Assembly (NCBI RefSeq): GCF_024519315.1
Contig: NZ_JANIIC010000025.1
Span: 1-64,000 of the forward strand
Source: Streptomyces malaysiensis subsp. samsunensis
GTDB lineage: Bacteria; Actinomycetota; Actinomycetes; Streptomycetales; Streptomycetaceae
Direction of reading: 5' to 3'
Length of the DNA stretch: 64,000 bases
The notes under the pieces are model-generated. The model saw nothing but the letters and a program-made list of their open reading frames with translations, did no database searches and was not told the origin of the DNA. Position 1 is the stretch's first letter, and every line of letters begins with the position of its first letter. Position numbers and translations under genes: made by a program. This document shows, one piece after another, positions 36,336 to 43,686 of the stretch.

Positions 36336-36760
36336 TTTTCGCCGGGGCTGCCCTGCTGCTGCTCGTCTTCGTCCTCGTGAAGTCCGTGCGCCTGCTGAGG
36401 GCACGGGCCTTCCCATGGCGTGATCCACGGGCGTGGTCGGCGGCCGCCGCGGTATGCCTCGGCATCACGTTATTCGTGTACATGTTCGGAGCGCTGTCCG
36501 GTTTCACGCAGACGAGCGAGATCTGCGCCGTGAAGTCCGGGCACGGGTCCGGAAATCGGCCCGACTCGGTCACGGAGACCGCGTTCCCGCTGAGTCATGA
36601 GTGCCGGTGGAACGACGGCACCACGAGCGATCTCGTTCCGGTTTGGGTGAACCCGGTGGTCTTCGTCTTCGCCGCAGGTTTCGTTCTGTGTTCCGCCAAG
36701 GCCGTGCACGCGGCCGTCACGTCGAGAACCGTTACGTCGAGAACAGGAGCCAGTGCATGA
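36332..36760 (+). CDS. Small membrane protein of unknown function
   Basis: 142 residues with three likely membrane segments: MIFAGAALLLLVFVLVKSV at the N-terminus, AAAAVCLGITLFVYMFGAL, and VNPVVFVFAAGFVLCSAKAV near the end. Between segments two and three is a polar loop with two Cys residues (SEICAVKSG, LSHECRWND) that could form a disulfide outside the cell. A TTA codon at 36470-36472 makes expression dependent on the bldA tRNA in Streptomyces. ATGA overlaps on both sides tie it to its neighbours. Confidence 0.75.
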   Translation: MIFAGAALLLLVFVLVKSVRLLRARAFPWRDPRAWSAAAAVCLGITLFVYMFGALSGFTQTSEICAVKSGHGSGNRPDSVTETAFPLSHECRWNDGTTSDLVPVWVNPVVFVFAAGFVLCSAKAVHAAVTSRTVTSRTGASA

Positions 36761-37449
36761 GCGATGTCCTACCCACTGCCTCGCGGTTCGGCCGCCGAGA
36801 CTTCCTGACCGCCGGGCTCGGCATAGCGGGCGGCGTCACCCTGTGGGCGGGCGGGTTGACCGGCCCGGCCACAGCGGCCGGAGCCGAGAGAGCGTTATGG
36901 CGCGAAGAGAGATCAGCGAACGGCTGGCCGGTGACCAGCGAGGTTCACGAGCACCAGGTGGAGGGCACTGAGCAGGTGACCGTCCCCCTCCTGGCGGGCG
37001 ATGTGGCCACGGCGCTGCTGTTCGTGGCCCGTCGCTTCAACTACGAGATCGCCACCCTGGACGCGGGCGAGGTCACCGGCCATTCCATGGACCGCGCCGT
37101 TTCGGCGCGGTACGAGAGCAACTACCTCTCGGGCACAGCGATCGCGATCCGTCCCGTGTTGTACCCCGTCGGCTCCAAGGACGGGCTCTTCCCGCACGAG
37201 ACGGTCGTCATCCGAGACATCCTCGCCGACTGCGAGGGAGTGGTGCGGTGGGGCGGGGACGAGAAGATCCCGAAGGAGAGCCACTTCCAGATCGATGTGG
37301 GCCCCGGCGACGAGCGGCTCGCCACCGTCGCCCGGAAGTTCGAACAGTGGGACCGCACCCCGGGCGCCGGCCCCGGAACGATCAACGCGTTCGTCTCTGA
37401 GCGGCAGCGCGCCGCGAAAGCCCTGGAACGGCGCCAGCGCGTGGCCTGA
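36757..37449 (+). CDS. Tat-exported M15-peptidase-like protein lacking zinc ligands
   Basis: 230 residues. A twin-arginine signal is clear: FGRRDFLTAGLGIAGG, then a hydrophobic core and a probable cleavage after PATAAGA. The mature part resembles M15-type D-Ala-D-Ala carboxypeptidases in the stretch YESNYLSGTAIAIRP, GVVRWGGDEK and HFQIDVGPGD. The usual SxHxxGxAxD zinc motif is changed: the His is Tyr and the Asp is Ala, although the later His remains. A binding role or altered chemistry on the cell wall is more likely than ordinary peptidase activity. A TTA codon at 36895-36897 suggests bldA control. ATGA links it to the membrane gene. Confidence 0.75.
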   Translation: MSDVLPTASRFGRRDFLTAGLGIAGGVTLWAGGLTGPATAAGAERALWREERSANGWPVTSEVHEHQVEGTEQVTVPLLAGDVATALLFVARRFNYEIATLDAGEVTGHSMDRAVSARYESNYLSGTAIAIRPVLYPVGSKDGLFPHETVVIRDILADCEGVVRWGGDEKIPKESHFQIDVGPGDERLATVARKFEQWDRTPGAGPGTINAFVSERQRAAKALERRQRVA

Positions 37450-37667
37450 ACCCCGCCCCGGGGCCGGACCACCAGCCGGGTCCCGGGCAGACCTAGGTGT
37501 TCTGCCCGGGGAGGTTGGTGACGCGGCCGACGGGGTGCGGCCGTAGACCCGGTGTGGGATCGGACGCCCCGCTCGCGAAGATCGTCTGGGTAATGCCGAG
37601 GACTCGAACCTGTGGCTACGGCAGGAGCAGCTCGCCCCGCAAGACGGGCGTGTACGTATGGTGCGTG

Positions 37668-37683
37668 TCCCCCCTCGGACACA
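37668..37683. repeat. 16-bp direct repeat, possible right attachment site
   Basis: Exact copy of the repeat at 29700-29715. In this copy the flanks extend into a small inverted repeat (GTGTCC and GGACAC around a C/T-rich centre), the kind of imperfect dyad seen at serine-integrase att sites. It follows the last cargo gene by 218 bp. Confidence 0.45.
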
Positions 37684-37709
37684 TACTGATAGCCCACAGG
37701 CTTTCTGAT

Positions 37710-37741
37710 AGTGCTGGTCGAGTTTCCTCTCGGCCAGCACT
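37710..37741. terminator. Hairpin with 13-bp stem
   Basis: AGTGCTGGTCGAG at 37710-37722 pairs with CTCGGCCAGCACT at 37729-37741 (one G-T pair) around a 6-nt loop, followed by TTTGTG. It is suited to stop transcription leaving the cargo genes to its left. Confidence 0.6.
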
Positions 37742-37890
37742 TTGTGCTCTCCGCCCTCGCGTGGCACCTGCCCTCCACCCTACGCCGTGATCGGCTGGTC
37801 ACCCCGGACACACCGCTGACCCGGCACCGGCAGCTGGTGCGCCGGAAGTGGCGCCGGACGGCGCTCGTACCGGTCCGGCGCGAATTCCTG
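37742..37890 (+). pseudogene. Transposase/integrase scrap
   Basis: A plus-strand frame encodes VLSALAWHLPSTLRRDRLVT followed by PDTPLTRHRQLVRRKWR. This matches the segment of rve-type transposases that reads PDTVLRWHRDL in the intact gene at 26.8-27.9 kb. Only about 50 residues survive, with no start or catalytic core. Confidence 0.6.
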
Positions 37891-38083
37891 AATCAAAATG
37901 GCGTCCACATACTGTTCGTTAGATGAGGTAACCACTAGCGTCCACCCGGACAACGAGGCGCCCGTGTTCATGTCGGTGTACCGGGCGCTCGTGCTGCGAG
38001 GACGGCACAGCGGGTGCCGCCGCTGTGCGGCCGGAGCCGCGCCCACCTTTCGGACTACGCGTACGTGAGGAAGGCACTTCGTC

Positions 38084-39224
38084 ATGAAGAACTTGGGCCG
38101 TCGCACGTTCAGTCGACTCGCCGTCACCCCGCTGCTCGCCATGCCCGCCGCGACCCATCCGGGAGCGGCCGCGGCATCGTCCCCCGGCACCGCCCGGAAC
38201 GGCGCCGATCAGCGGACCGAGACGATCCGCGCCATGAGCAGAGCCGCCGCGTACATGGACGGCACCGTCTCCTACCGGGGCGGCTACGTCTGGAACTATC
38301 TGCCCGACCTCTCGGTGACATGGGGCGAGATGGAGGCCAAGCGCACCATGTGCTGGGTCCAGCCGCCCGGTACCCCGTCCGTCGGGCACAGCATGCTCGA
38401 CGCCTACCACGCCACCGGCCACGAGGTGTTCTACCGGGCCGCCGAGCGCACCGGACTCGCCCTCGTGGACGCCCAACTGCCGGTCGGCGGCTGGAACTAC
38501 ATCCATGACTTCGCCGGCGGGAAGTCCCTCGAGGACTGGTACGAGACGATCGGCGCCAACGGCTGGCGGCTGGAGGAGTTCCAGCACTACTACGGGAACG
38601 CCACCTTCGACGACGCGGGCACTTCAGCCGCCGCCCAATTGATCCTGCGGCTGTACGTGGAGCGCGGCGATCGGCGGTTCGAAAAGGCCCTGGACCGCGC
38701 GATCGGTTTCGTGCTGGCCGCCCAGTTCGGCACCGGTGTCGCCGACGGCCGCTGGCCGCAGCGCTTCCCCGCGTACCACGGCTCGGTCAGCAGGATGCCG
38801 TGGCCCGAACGGCGGCCCTCGTGGCTCCCCGACGACGTGACGCACGGCATGGAGGACGGCGACTACACCCCGCGACATCCAGCTGTCCGACCTGCTGCGC
38901 GACGCGCCTCTCCCGCTGCCGGTGGTGTCGGACGCCGAGGCGGCCGCTCTGGTGGCCGGACTCGGCGATCGGGACCACTGGCTGACCCGGCTGGACGCGG
39001 TGACCAACCCTTACGAGGGGCCCGGCGCCCGGAAGCCGTACGACGGAAAGGCGTACATGAGCAAGAACGTCGGCGATCTCCGGGACACCTCGCCGTACAA
39101 CCCCCAGGATCCGCCGGCCGAGCCGCCGTACCAGCCGCGGGAGGCCCCACTGGGCATCAGCTCCGCGGCCTACGTGGCCAACATGGCCAAACTGATCGGC
39201 TACGTGGTTCAGCCCGCGGGCTGA
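38084..39224 (+). pseudogene. Pectate lyase (PL10/PelA-like) with internal deletion
   Basis: The first frame encodes a signal-like N-terminus (MKNLGRRTFSRLAVTPLLA) and the start of a PL10-type lyase: RGGYVWNYLPDLSVTWGEME, PVGGWNYIHDFAGG and WPQRFPAYHG, up to MEDGDYT at about 38870. There the sequence jumps to the C-terminal end in another frame (PRDIQLSDLLRDAPLPLP and later DHWLTRLDAVTNPYEGPG), with the stop at 39224. Roughly the central 200 residues expected for the family, including the catalytic core, are absent. It is a deletion pseudogene of a secreted pectin-degrading enzyme. Confidence 0.8.
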
Positions 39225-39290
39225 GCCCGGATCGCGCACGCCGTCGGCCGAGCGAGGGGGGCGGCATCGCCGTGGGGCTGCTCGGCCCGC

Positions 39291-41243
39291 TCAGGCGGTG
39301 TGGACGCGCGGGCGGCGGGTGCGGTCGGGTTCGGCGCCGCGCAGGACCTCGCGGGTGACCGGGGCCACCTCTCCCTGGCCGAAGAGGAAGAAGCGCAGGA
39401 AGTTGGCGAAGGGGTTGCCCTCGGTCCACTCGAAGTAGATGTGCGGGGTGCGGCCCGTCGTCTCGCGGACGTGGAGGAGCAGCGCGGCCAGGGCGTTGGG
39501 GATGGAGGAGGACTCCAGGGTGAGCACGCGGTAGCGGCCGTGGAGGACCTCGCCGCGTACGGTCAGGCTCGCCTCGAACTCGGAGGGGTCGGTGACCGTC
39601 ACCTCCACGAAGACGAAGTCCTCCTGCTCCGGCAGATCGTTGTCGGCGCGGATCTGATCGACCTTGTCGCGGTACTCGGCCCGGTCGCGCCGGTCGGGCT
39701 CATTGGCGATGAACCGGATCTTGCGGCTGGCGATATCCCTGACGAAGCGTTCCGCCATGGGGTCCAGCGTCACGCTGGTCACACGCAGTTCGAAGGCGCG
39801 GGCCAGCCGGGACAGCAGGGAGACCAGGATGATGCCCGCGATGAAGCAGGCGCCGATCTTCACACCGTCGGGACGCTCGATGACGTTGACGACCGTCGTA
39901 TAGAGGAACACCGCGGCTATCACCGCGAACGCGATCGTCCACTTACGCTGCCCGGCCTTGCGCGCCGCGATGGTCACCGCGATCGCCGCGGAGCTGATCA
40001 GCACCAGCACCCCGGTGGCGTAGGCCCCGCCCTGGGCGTCGACATCGGCGTCGAAGATCCAGGTGACCAGGAAGCCGATGAGGGTGAACACGATGACCAT
40101 GGGGCGTACGGCGCGGGCCCAGTGCGGGGCCATGCCGTAGCGCGGCAGATAGCGCGGCATCAGGTTCAGCAGGCCCGCCATCGCGGACGCGCCGGCGAAC
40201 CACAGGATGGCGATCGTCGAGACGTCGTAGATCGTGCCGAAGGCACCGCCGAGGAACTCGTGGGCGAGGTACGCCAGGGCCCGGCCGTTGGCCTTGCCGC
40301 CCGCCTCGAACTCCTTCTCCGGGATCAGGAGCGTGGTGATGAAGCTGGTCGTGATCAGGAAGACGCTCATGATGGCGGCGGCGGCCGTCAGCAGTTTCTT
40401 GGTGTTCCGGATCCGCCCGGCGGGCTTCTCCTCGCTGTCGCTGTCGTCCCCCTTGACGTGCGGCATCACCGCGACGCCGGTTTCGAAGCCGGAGAGGCCG
40501 AGGGCGAGTTTGGGGAAGACGACCAGGGCCACGCCGACCATGGCGAGGGCGTTCCCGTGCTCGGCGGTCAGGGCGGCGGACCAGTCGGTGACCACATGGC
40601 CCGCGGTGGCCACATGCCACAGGCCGACGACGACCACCACGGCGTTCAGCGCGAGGTAGACGCCGACCAGCGCGACCGCCACCCCGATCGCCTCCAGGAA
40701 GCCCTTGAGGAACACCGCGCCGAGCAGGGCGACCAGAAGCAGGGTGATCAGCATCTGATGGCCATGGAGGGTGCTGGTCAGATGGGGGTTCTCCACCAGG
40801 TGGGTGGAGGCGTCGGCGGCCGAGAGGGTGATGGTGACCAGGAAGTCGGTGGCCGCGAAGCCGAGCAGGGTCAGTACGAACAGCTTGCCCTTCCAGAAGG
40901 ACAGCAGCCGCTCCAGCATCGCGATCGAGCCCTCGCCCCGGGGGCTCTCCTCGGCCACCCGCCGGTACACCGGCAGGGCGCCCGCCAGGGTGACCACCAC
41001 CAGGACGATGGTCGCGATGGGTGACAGCAGTCCGGCCGCGAGGGCGGCGATGCCCGGCTGGTAGCCGAGGGTGGAGAAGTAGTCGACGCCGGTCAGGCAC
41101 ATCACGCGCCACCATGGCTGGCCCTTGTGCGCGGGCTTCGGCTCGGCGTGCGGACCGGTGTGGCCGCCCGTCCTACCCATATCGGACAGACCCTCCAGCA
41201 TCCACGCACGCAGACGACGCGGTGGGCCCTCGGTGGTGACCAT
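39291..41243 (-). CDS. APC-superfamily permease, probable amino acid or potassium transporter
   Basis: 650 residues with about 12 membrane segments in the first 460. They start near CLTGVDYFSTLGYQPGIAAL and include FVLTLLGFAATDFLVTITLS and GLSGFETGVAVMPH. A soluble C-terminal domain of about 180 residues follows (MAERFVRDIASRKIRFIANE, DFVFVEVTVTDPSEFEASL). The layout, with a large cytosolic tail, resembles KimA-type potassium importers as well as amino acid permeases, and its position divergent from kdp favours potassium. ATG 41243 follows a GCAGGAGC ribosome site. No c-di-AMP riboswitch was recognisable upstream. Confidence 0.82.
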   Translation of the reverse strand: MVTTEGPPRRLRAWMLEGLSDMGRTGGHTGPHAEPKPAHKGQPWWRVMCLTGVDYFSTLGYQPGIAALAAGLLSPIATIVLVVVTLAGALPVYRRVAEESPRGEGSIAMLERLLSFWKGKLFVLTLLGFAATDFLVTITLSAADASTHLVENPHLTSTLHGHQMLITLLLVALLGAVFLKGFLEAIGVAVALVGVYLALNAVVVVVGLWHVATAGHVVTDWSAALTAEHGNALAMVGVALVVFPKLALGLSGFETGVAVMPHVKGDDSDSEEKPAGRIRNTKKLLTAAAAIMSVFLITTSFITTLLIPEKEFEAGGKANGRALAYLAHEFLGGAFGTIYDVSTIAILWFAGASAMAGLLNLMPRYLPRYGMAPHWARAVRPMVIVFTLIGFLVTWIFDADVDAQGGAYATGVLVLISSAAIAVTIAARKAGQRKWTIAFAVIAAVFLYTTVVNVIERPDGVKIGACFIAGIILVSLLSRLARAFELRVTSVTLDPMAERFVRDIASRKIRFIANEPDRRDRAEYRDKVDQIRADNDLPEQEDFVFVEVTVTDPSEFEASLTVRGEVLHGRYRVLTLESSSIPNALAALLLHVRETTGRTPHIYFEWTEGNPFANFLRFFLFGQGEVAPVTREVLRGAEPDRTRRPRVHTA

Positions 41244-41486
41244 CGATGTGCTCCTGCCGTGGCTCGGCGTGCGGTTCCGGCCATCACACGGACGGCCGCA
41301 CCAGCGTAGCGGAGAGTGATGTTCTGGCCCTCGAAAAGACGCCTCGCGGGCGTCAAGACTCCGTTAAGAGCGCCGGGGCGGGTGCCGGCGGTGCGCCAAG
41401 AGGAGCAGGTCCGCCGCCTACGGCCGTGAATTACGTCACGGCGTGGGCGGGCGTGGCCGAGGGCGCCGGGGCGGACACTCAGCGTT

Positions 41487-41524
41487 ATCTCGTACGGCAC
41501 CCCTGGCCATCTCGTACGGCACCC
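41487..41524. repeat. Tandem 16-bp direct repeat upstream of kdp
   Basis: Two exact copies of ATCTCGTACGGCACCC with a 22-bp period lie about 320 bp before the first kdp-linked start. The spacing places both on one face of the helix, as for a dimeric response regulator. No binding protein is identified. Confidence 0.5.
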
Positions 41525-41800
41525 TCTGGACAACTCGCACGAAGGCGACGGAAAGGCGAGCGGGAGCGTGGCCGGAAGGTGGCCGGGAAGGTGACCGCAC
41601 CCGGCCCGCCCGACCGCGCCCGGCCGCGTCAAGACCGTGTCCCGGGCGACGGCCGCGACCCCAAGCGCCGGCAAGACGTCGAGGCCCTCCGTGGAGTCCG
41701 TAAGAGGCGCGTCAAAGGGGCGCGCATCGCCGTATGGGACTCGTCAACAACGCTCGAATCCGGTCAAAGGTCGGGGTTTTCTTCTACCCGTTATCCCTCC

Positions 41801-41819
41801 GATCCGCGGTTCGCGGATC
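41801..41819. other. Perfect 8-bp hairpin in the kdp leader
   Basis: GATCCGCG at 41801-41808 pairs with CGCGGATC at 41812-41819 around a 3-nt loop. It lies 18 bp before the CAGGAG ribosome site of the 27-residue ORF. It could stabilise the leader mRNA, attenuate transcription or bind a regulator. Confidence 0.5.
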
Positions 41820-41846
41820 TCCCCGACCTCTTTCCAGGAGCTCGCG

Positions 41847-41930
41847 ATGGCCGATGTGGCCTTCGTCGTCACCACGATCGCGGTTTTCGCGCTGGTGGCC
41901 TTTGTCGCCAAAGGGGTGACAAAGCTGTGA
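41847..41930 (+). CDS. 27-residue membrane micropeptide preceding kdpF
   Basis: MADVAFVVTTIAVFALVAFV and a short basic end form one membrane helix. A CAGGAG ribosome site precedes the ATG, and the stop overlaps the next GTG (GTGA), so it is translated with kdpF. KdpF-like peptides stabilise the KdpABC complex. This one may be a second such subunit or a leader peptide. Confidence 0.7.
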   Translation: MADVAFVVTTIAVFALVAFVAKGVTKL

Positions 41931-42016
41931 CCGTCGAAAACGTCGTCGGCCTCATCGTGGCCGTCGCCCTGCTGGGCTATCTCGTCCTCGCCCTGATCTT
42001 CCCGGAGAGGTTCTGA
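41927..42016 (+). CDS. kdpF: KdpF, small subunit of the Kdp potassium pump
   Basis: 29 residues: VTVENVVGLIVAVALLGYLV followed by LALIFPERF. The ending LxxPERF is the usual KdpF signature and it lies directly before kdpA (8 bp). KdpF is a single-helix lipid-like stabiliser of KdpABC in the membrane. The GTG start overlaps the preceding micropeptide stop. Confidence 0.88.
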   Translation: MTVENVVGLIVAVALLGYLVLALIFPERF

Positions 42017-42024
42017 GATCGGAT

Positions 42025-43686
42025 ATGGGTCCCGTACTCGCCGGCGTGCTCCAGCTGCTCGCCCTCATAGGGGCGCTGGCACTCGCCTACGTCCCCCTCG
42101 GCAACTACATGGCCAAGGTCTACTCCTCCGACAAGCACTGGCGCGTGGAGAAGTGGATCTACAAGGGCATCGGTGCCAACCCCGACACCGAGATGCGCTG
42201 GGTCTCGTATCTGCGTGGGGTGCTGGCCTTCTCGGTGGCCGGTGTGCTCTTCCTGTACCTGCTCCAGCGGTTGCAGGGCAGCCTGCCCGGTTCACTCGGG
42301 TTCTCCTCGATCGAGCCAGCGCAGGCGTTCGACACGGCCGCGTCCTTCGTGACGAACACCAACTGGCAGTCGTACTACGGCGAGCAGGCCATGGGCCACG
42401 TCGTGCAGACCGCCGGTCTGGCCGTGCAGAACTTCGTGTCGGCCGCGGTCGGCATCGCCGTCGCGGTGGCGCTGGTGCGCGGCTTCGCGCGCTCACGCAC
42501 CGGTGAACTCGGCAACTTCTGGGCCGATCTGGTGCGTGGCACGGTCCGCGTCCTGGTGCCGATCGCGGCGGTCGCCGCCGTGGTCCTGGTGGCGTGCGGC
42601 GCCCTCCAGAACTTCTCCGGCATCCACGAGGTGGGCCAGTTCATGGGCGGCTCGCAGCAGTGGAACGGCGGCGCCGTGGCCTCGCAGGAGGCCATCAAGG
42701 AGCTGGGCACCAACGGCGGCGGCTACTTCAACGCCAACAGCTCCCACCCGTTCGAGAACCCAACGCCGTTCACCAACCTCTTCGAGATCTTCCTGATCCT
42801 GGTCATTCCGCTGGCGATGACCCGCGCCTTCGGTGTCATGGTCGGCTCGGTCAAACAGGGTTACGCGATCCTGGCGACCATGGTCACCATCTGGGTCGGC
42901 TTCGTGGCCCTGATGATGTGGACCGAGTTCGCCCACCACGGCCCGGCCCTTCAGGCCGCGGGCGGCGCGCTGGAGGGCAAGGAGACCCGCTTCGGGGTCG
43001 GCGGCTCGGCGCTCTTCGCGGTGTCGACCACGCTCACCTCGACCGGAGCGGTGGACTCCTTCCACTCCTCCTTCACCGGTCTGGGCGGCGGTATCACCAT
43101 GCTCGGCATGATGCTGGGCGAGATCGCGCCCGGTGGTGTGGGCTCCGGCCTCTACGGCATGCTGATCATGGCGATCATCGCGGTGTTCATCGCCGGGCTG
43201 ATGGTCGGCCGCACACCCGAGTATCTGGGCAAGAAGATCGGTTCCCGTGAGATCAAGCTGGCGGCCTGCTACATCCTGGTCACCCCGGCACTGGTCCTGA
43301 TCTTCACCGCCGCTTCGGTGGCCCTGCCGACGCCGCCGAACTCGATGCTCAACTCCGGTGCGCACGGCTTCTCCGAGGTGCTGTACGCCTTCACCTCGGC
43401 CTCGAACAACAACGGCTCGGCCTTCGCGGGCCTGAACGCGAACACCGACTGGTTCAACACCACGACCGGCCTCGCGATGCTGCTCGGCCGCTTCGTGCCC
43501 ATGGTCTTCGTCCTGGCGCTCGCGGGCTCGCTCGCCGAGCAGAAGCCGGTCCCGGCCACCGCGGGCACTCTGCGCACCGAAAAGCCGCTGTTCACCGGGC
43601 TGTTGGTGGGCGCGATCCTGATCATCACCGGTCTGACGTACTTCCCGGCGCTGGCGCTGGGGCCGCTGGCCGAGGGGCTGGCGTGA
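42025..43686 (+). CDS. kdpA: Potassium-transporting ATPase subunit A
   Basis: 553 residues with ten or so membrane segments. The selectivity-filter regions of the K+-channel-like subunit are visible: VTNTNWQSYYGEQ, NGGGYFNANSSHPFENPTPF, TSASNNNGSAFAGLN and the GxG-type segment near SLADEF-equivalent positions. It forms the ion-selective path of the KdpFABC pump, which takes up K+ at very low external concentration using ATP through KdpB. The gene overlaps kdpB by 4 nt. Confidence 0.97.
   Translation: MGPVLAGVLQLLALIGALALAYVPLGNYMAKVYSSDKHWRVEKWIYKGIGANPDTEMRWVSYLRGVLAFSVAGVLFLYLLQRLQGSLPGSLGFSSIEPAQAFDTAASFVTNTNWQSYYGEQAMGHVVQTAGLAVQNFVSAAVGIAVAVALVRGFARSRTGELGNFWADLVRGTVRVLVPIAAVAAVVLVACGALQNFSGIHEVGQFMGGSQQWNGGAVASQEAIKELGTNGGGYFNANSSHPFENPTPFTNLFEIFLILVIPLAMTRAFGVMVGSVKQGYAILATMVTIWVGFVALMMWTEFAHHGPALQAAGGALEGKETRFGVGGSALFAVSTTLTSTGAVDSFHSSFTGLGGGITMLGMMLGEIAPGGVGSGLYGMLIMAIIAVFIAGLMVGRTPEYLGKKIGSREIKLAACYILVTPALVLIFTAASVALPTPPNSMLNSGAHGFSEVLYAFTSASNNNGSAFAGLNANTDWFNTTTGLAMLLGRFVPMVFVLALAGSLAEQKPVPATAGTLRTEKPLFTGLLVGAILIITGLTYFPALALGPLAEGLA

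Larger units (their letters stand above)
37450..38083. other. Non-coding junction region
   Basis: 634 bp without an intact gene. It holds the right copy of the 16-bp repeat (37668-37683), a strong hairpin (37710-37741), a transposase scrap (37742-37890) and the leader of the pectate-lyase remnant. Near 37596-37616 the minus strand shows a TPsiC-like GGTTCGAGTCC, but its arms pair poorly and no tRNA can be built around it. Confidence 0.6.
41244..41846. promoter_or_regulatory. Divergent regulatory region between permease and kdp operon
   Basis: 603 bp, non-coding. Three structures stand out. An inverted repeat GACGCC/GGCGTC lies around 41338-41354. A 16-bp direct repeat ATCTCGTACGGCACCC is present twice (41487-41502 and 41509-41524), 22 bp apart, or two helical turns. 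A hairpin lies at 41801-41819. The direct repeat is a candidate activator or repressor site for potassium control. No kdpD or kdpE gene is present nearby. Confidence 0.55.

Noticed and set aside
37596..37616. TPsiC-like GGTTCGAGTCC on the minus strand, possible tRNA
   Set aside because: Only three base pairs of the T stem form, and no D, anticodon or acceptor arm could be built. At most it is a worn tRNA 3' end used as an old integration site.
37711..37926. 71-codon plus-strand frame
   Set aside because: It begins inside the hairpin and only its middle matches a transposase segment, so it is listed as a scrap and not as a gene.
41244..41500. c-di-AMP (ydaO-type) riboswitch upstream of the APC permease
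   Set aside because: Considered because of the potassium context, but I could not find the conserved core sequence by eye on the minus strand.
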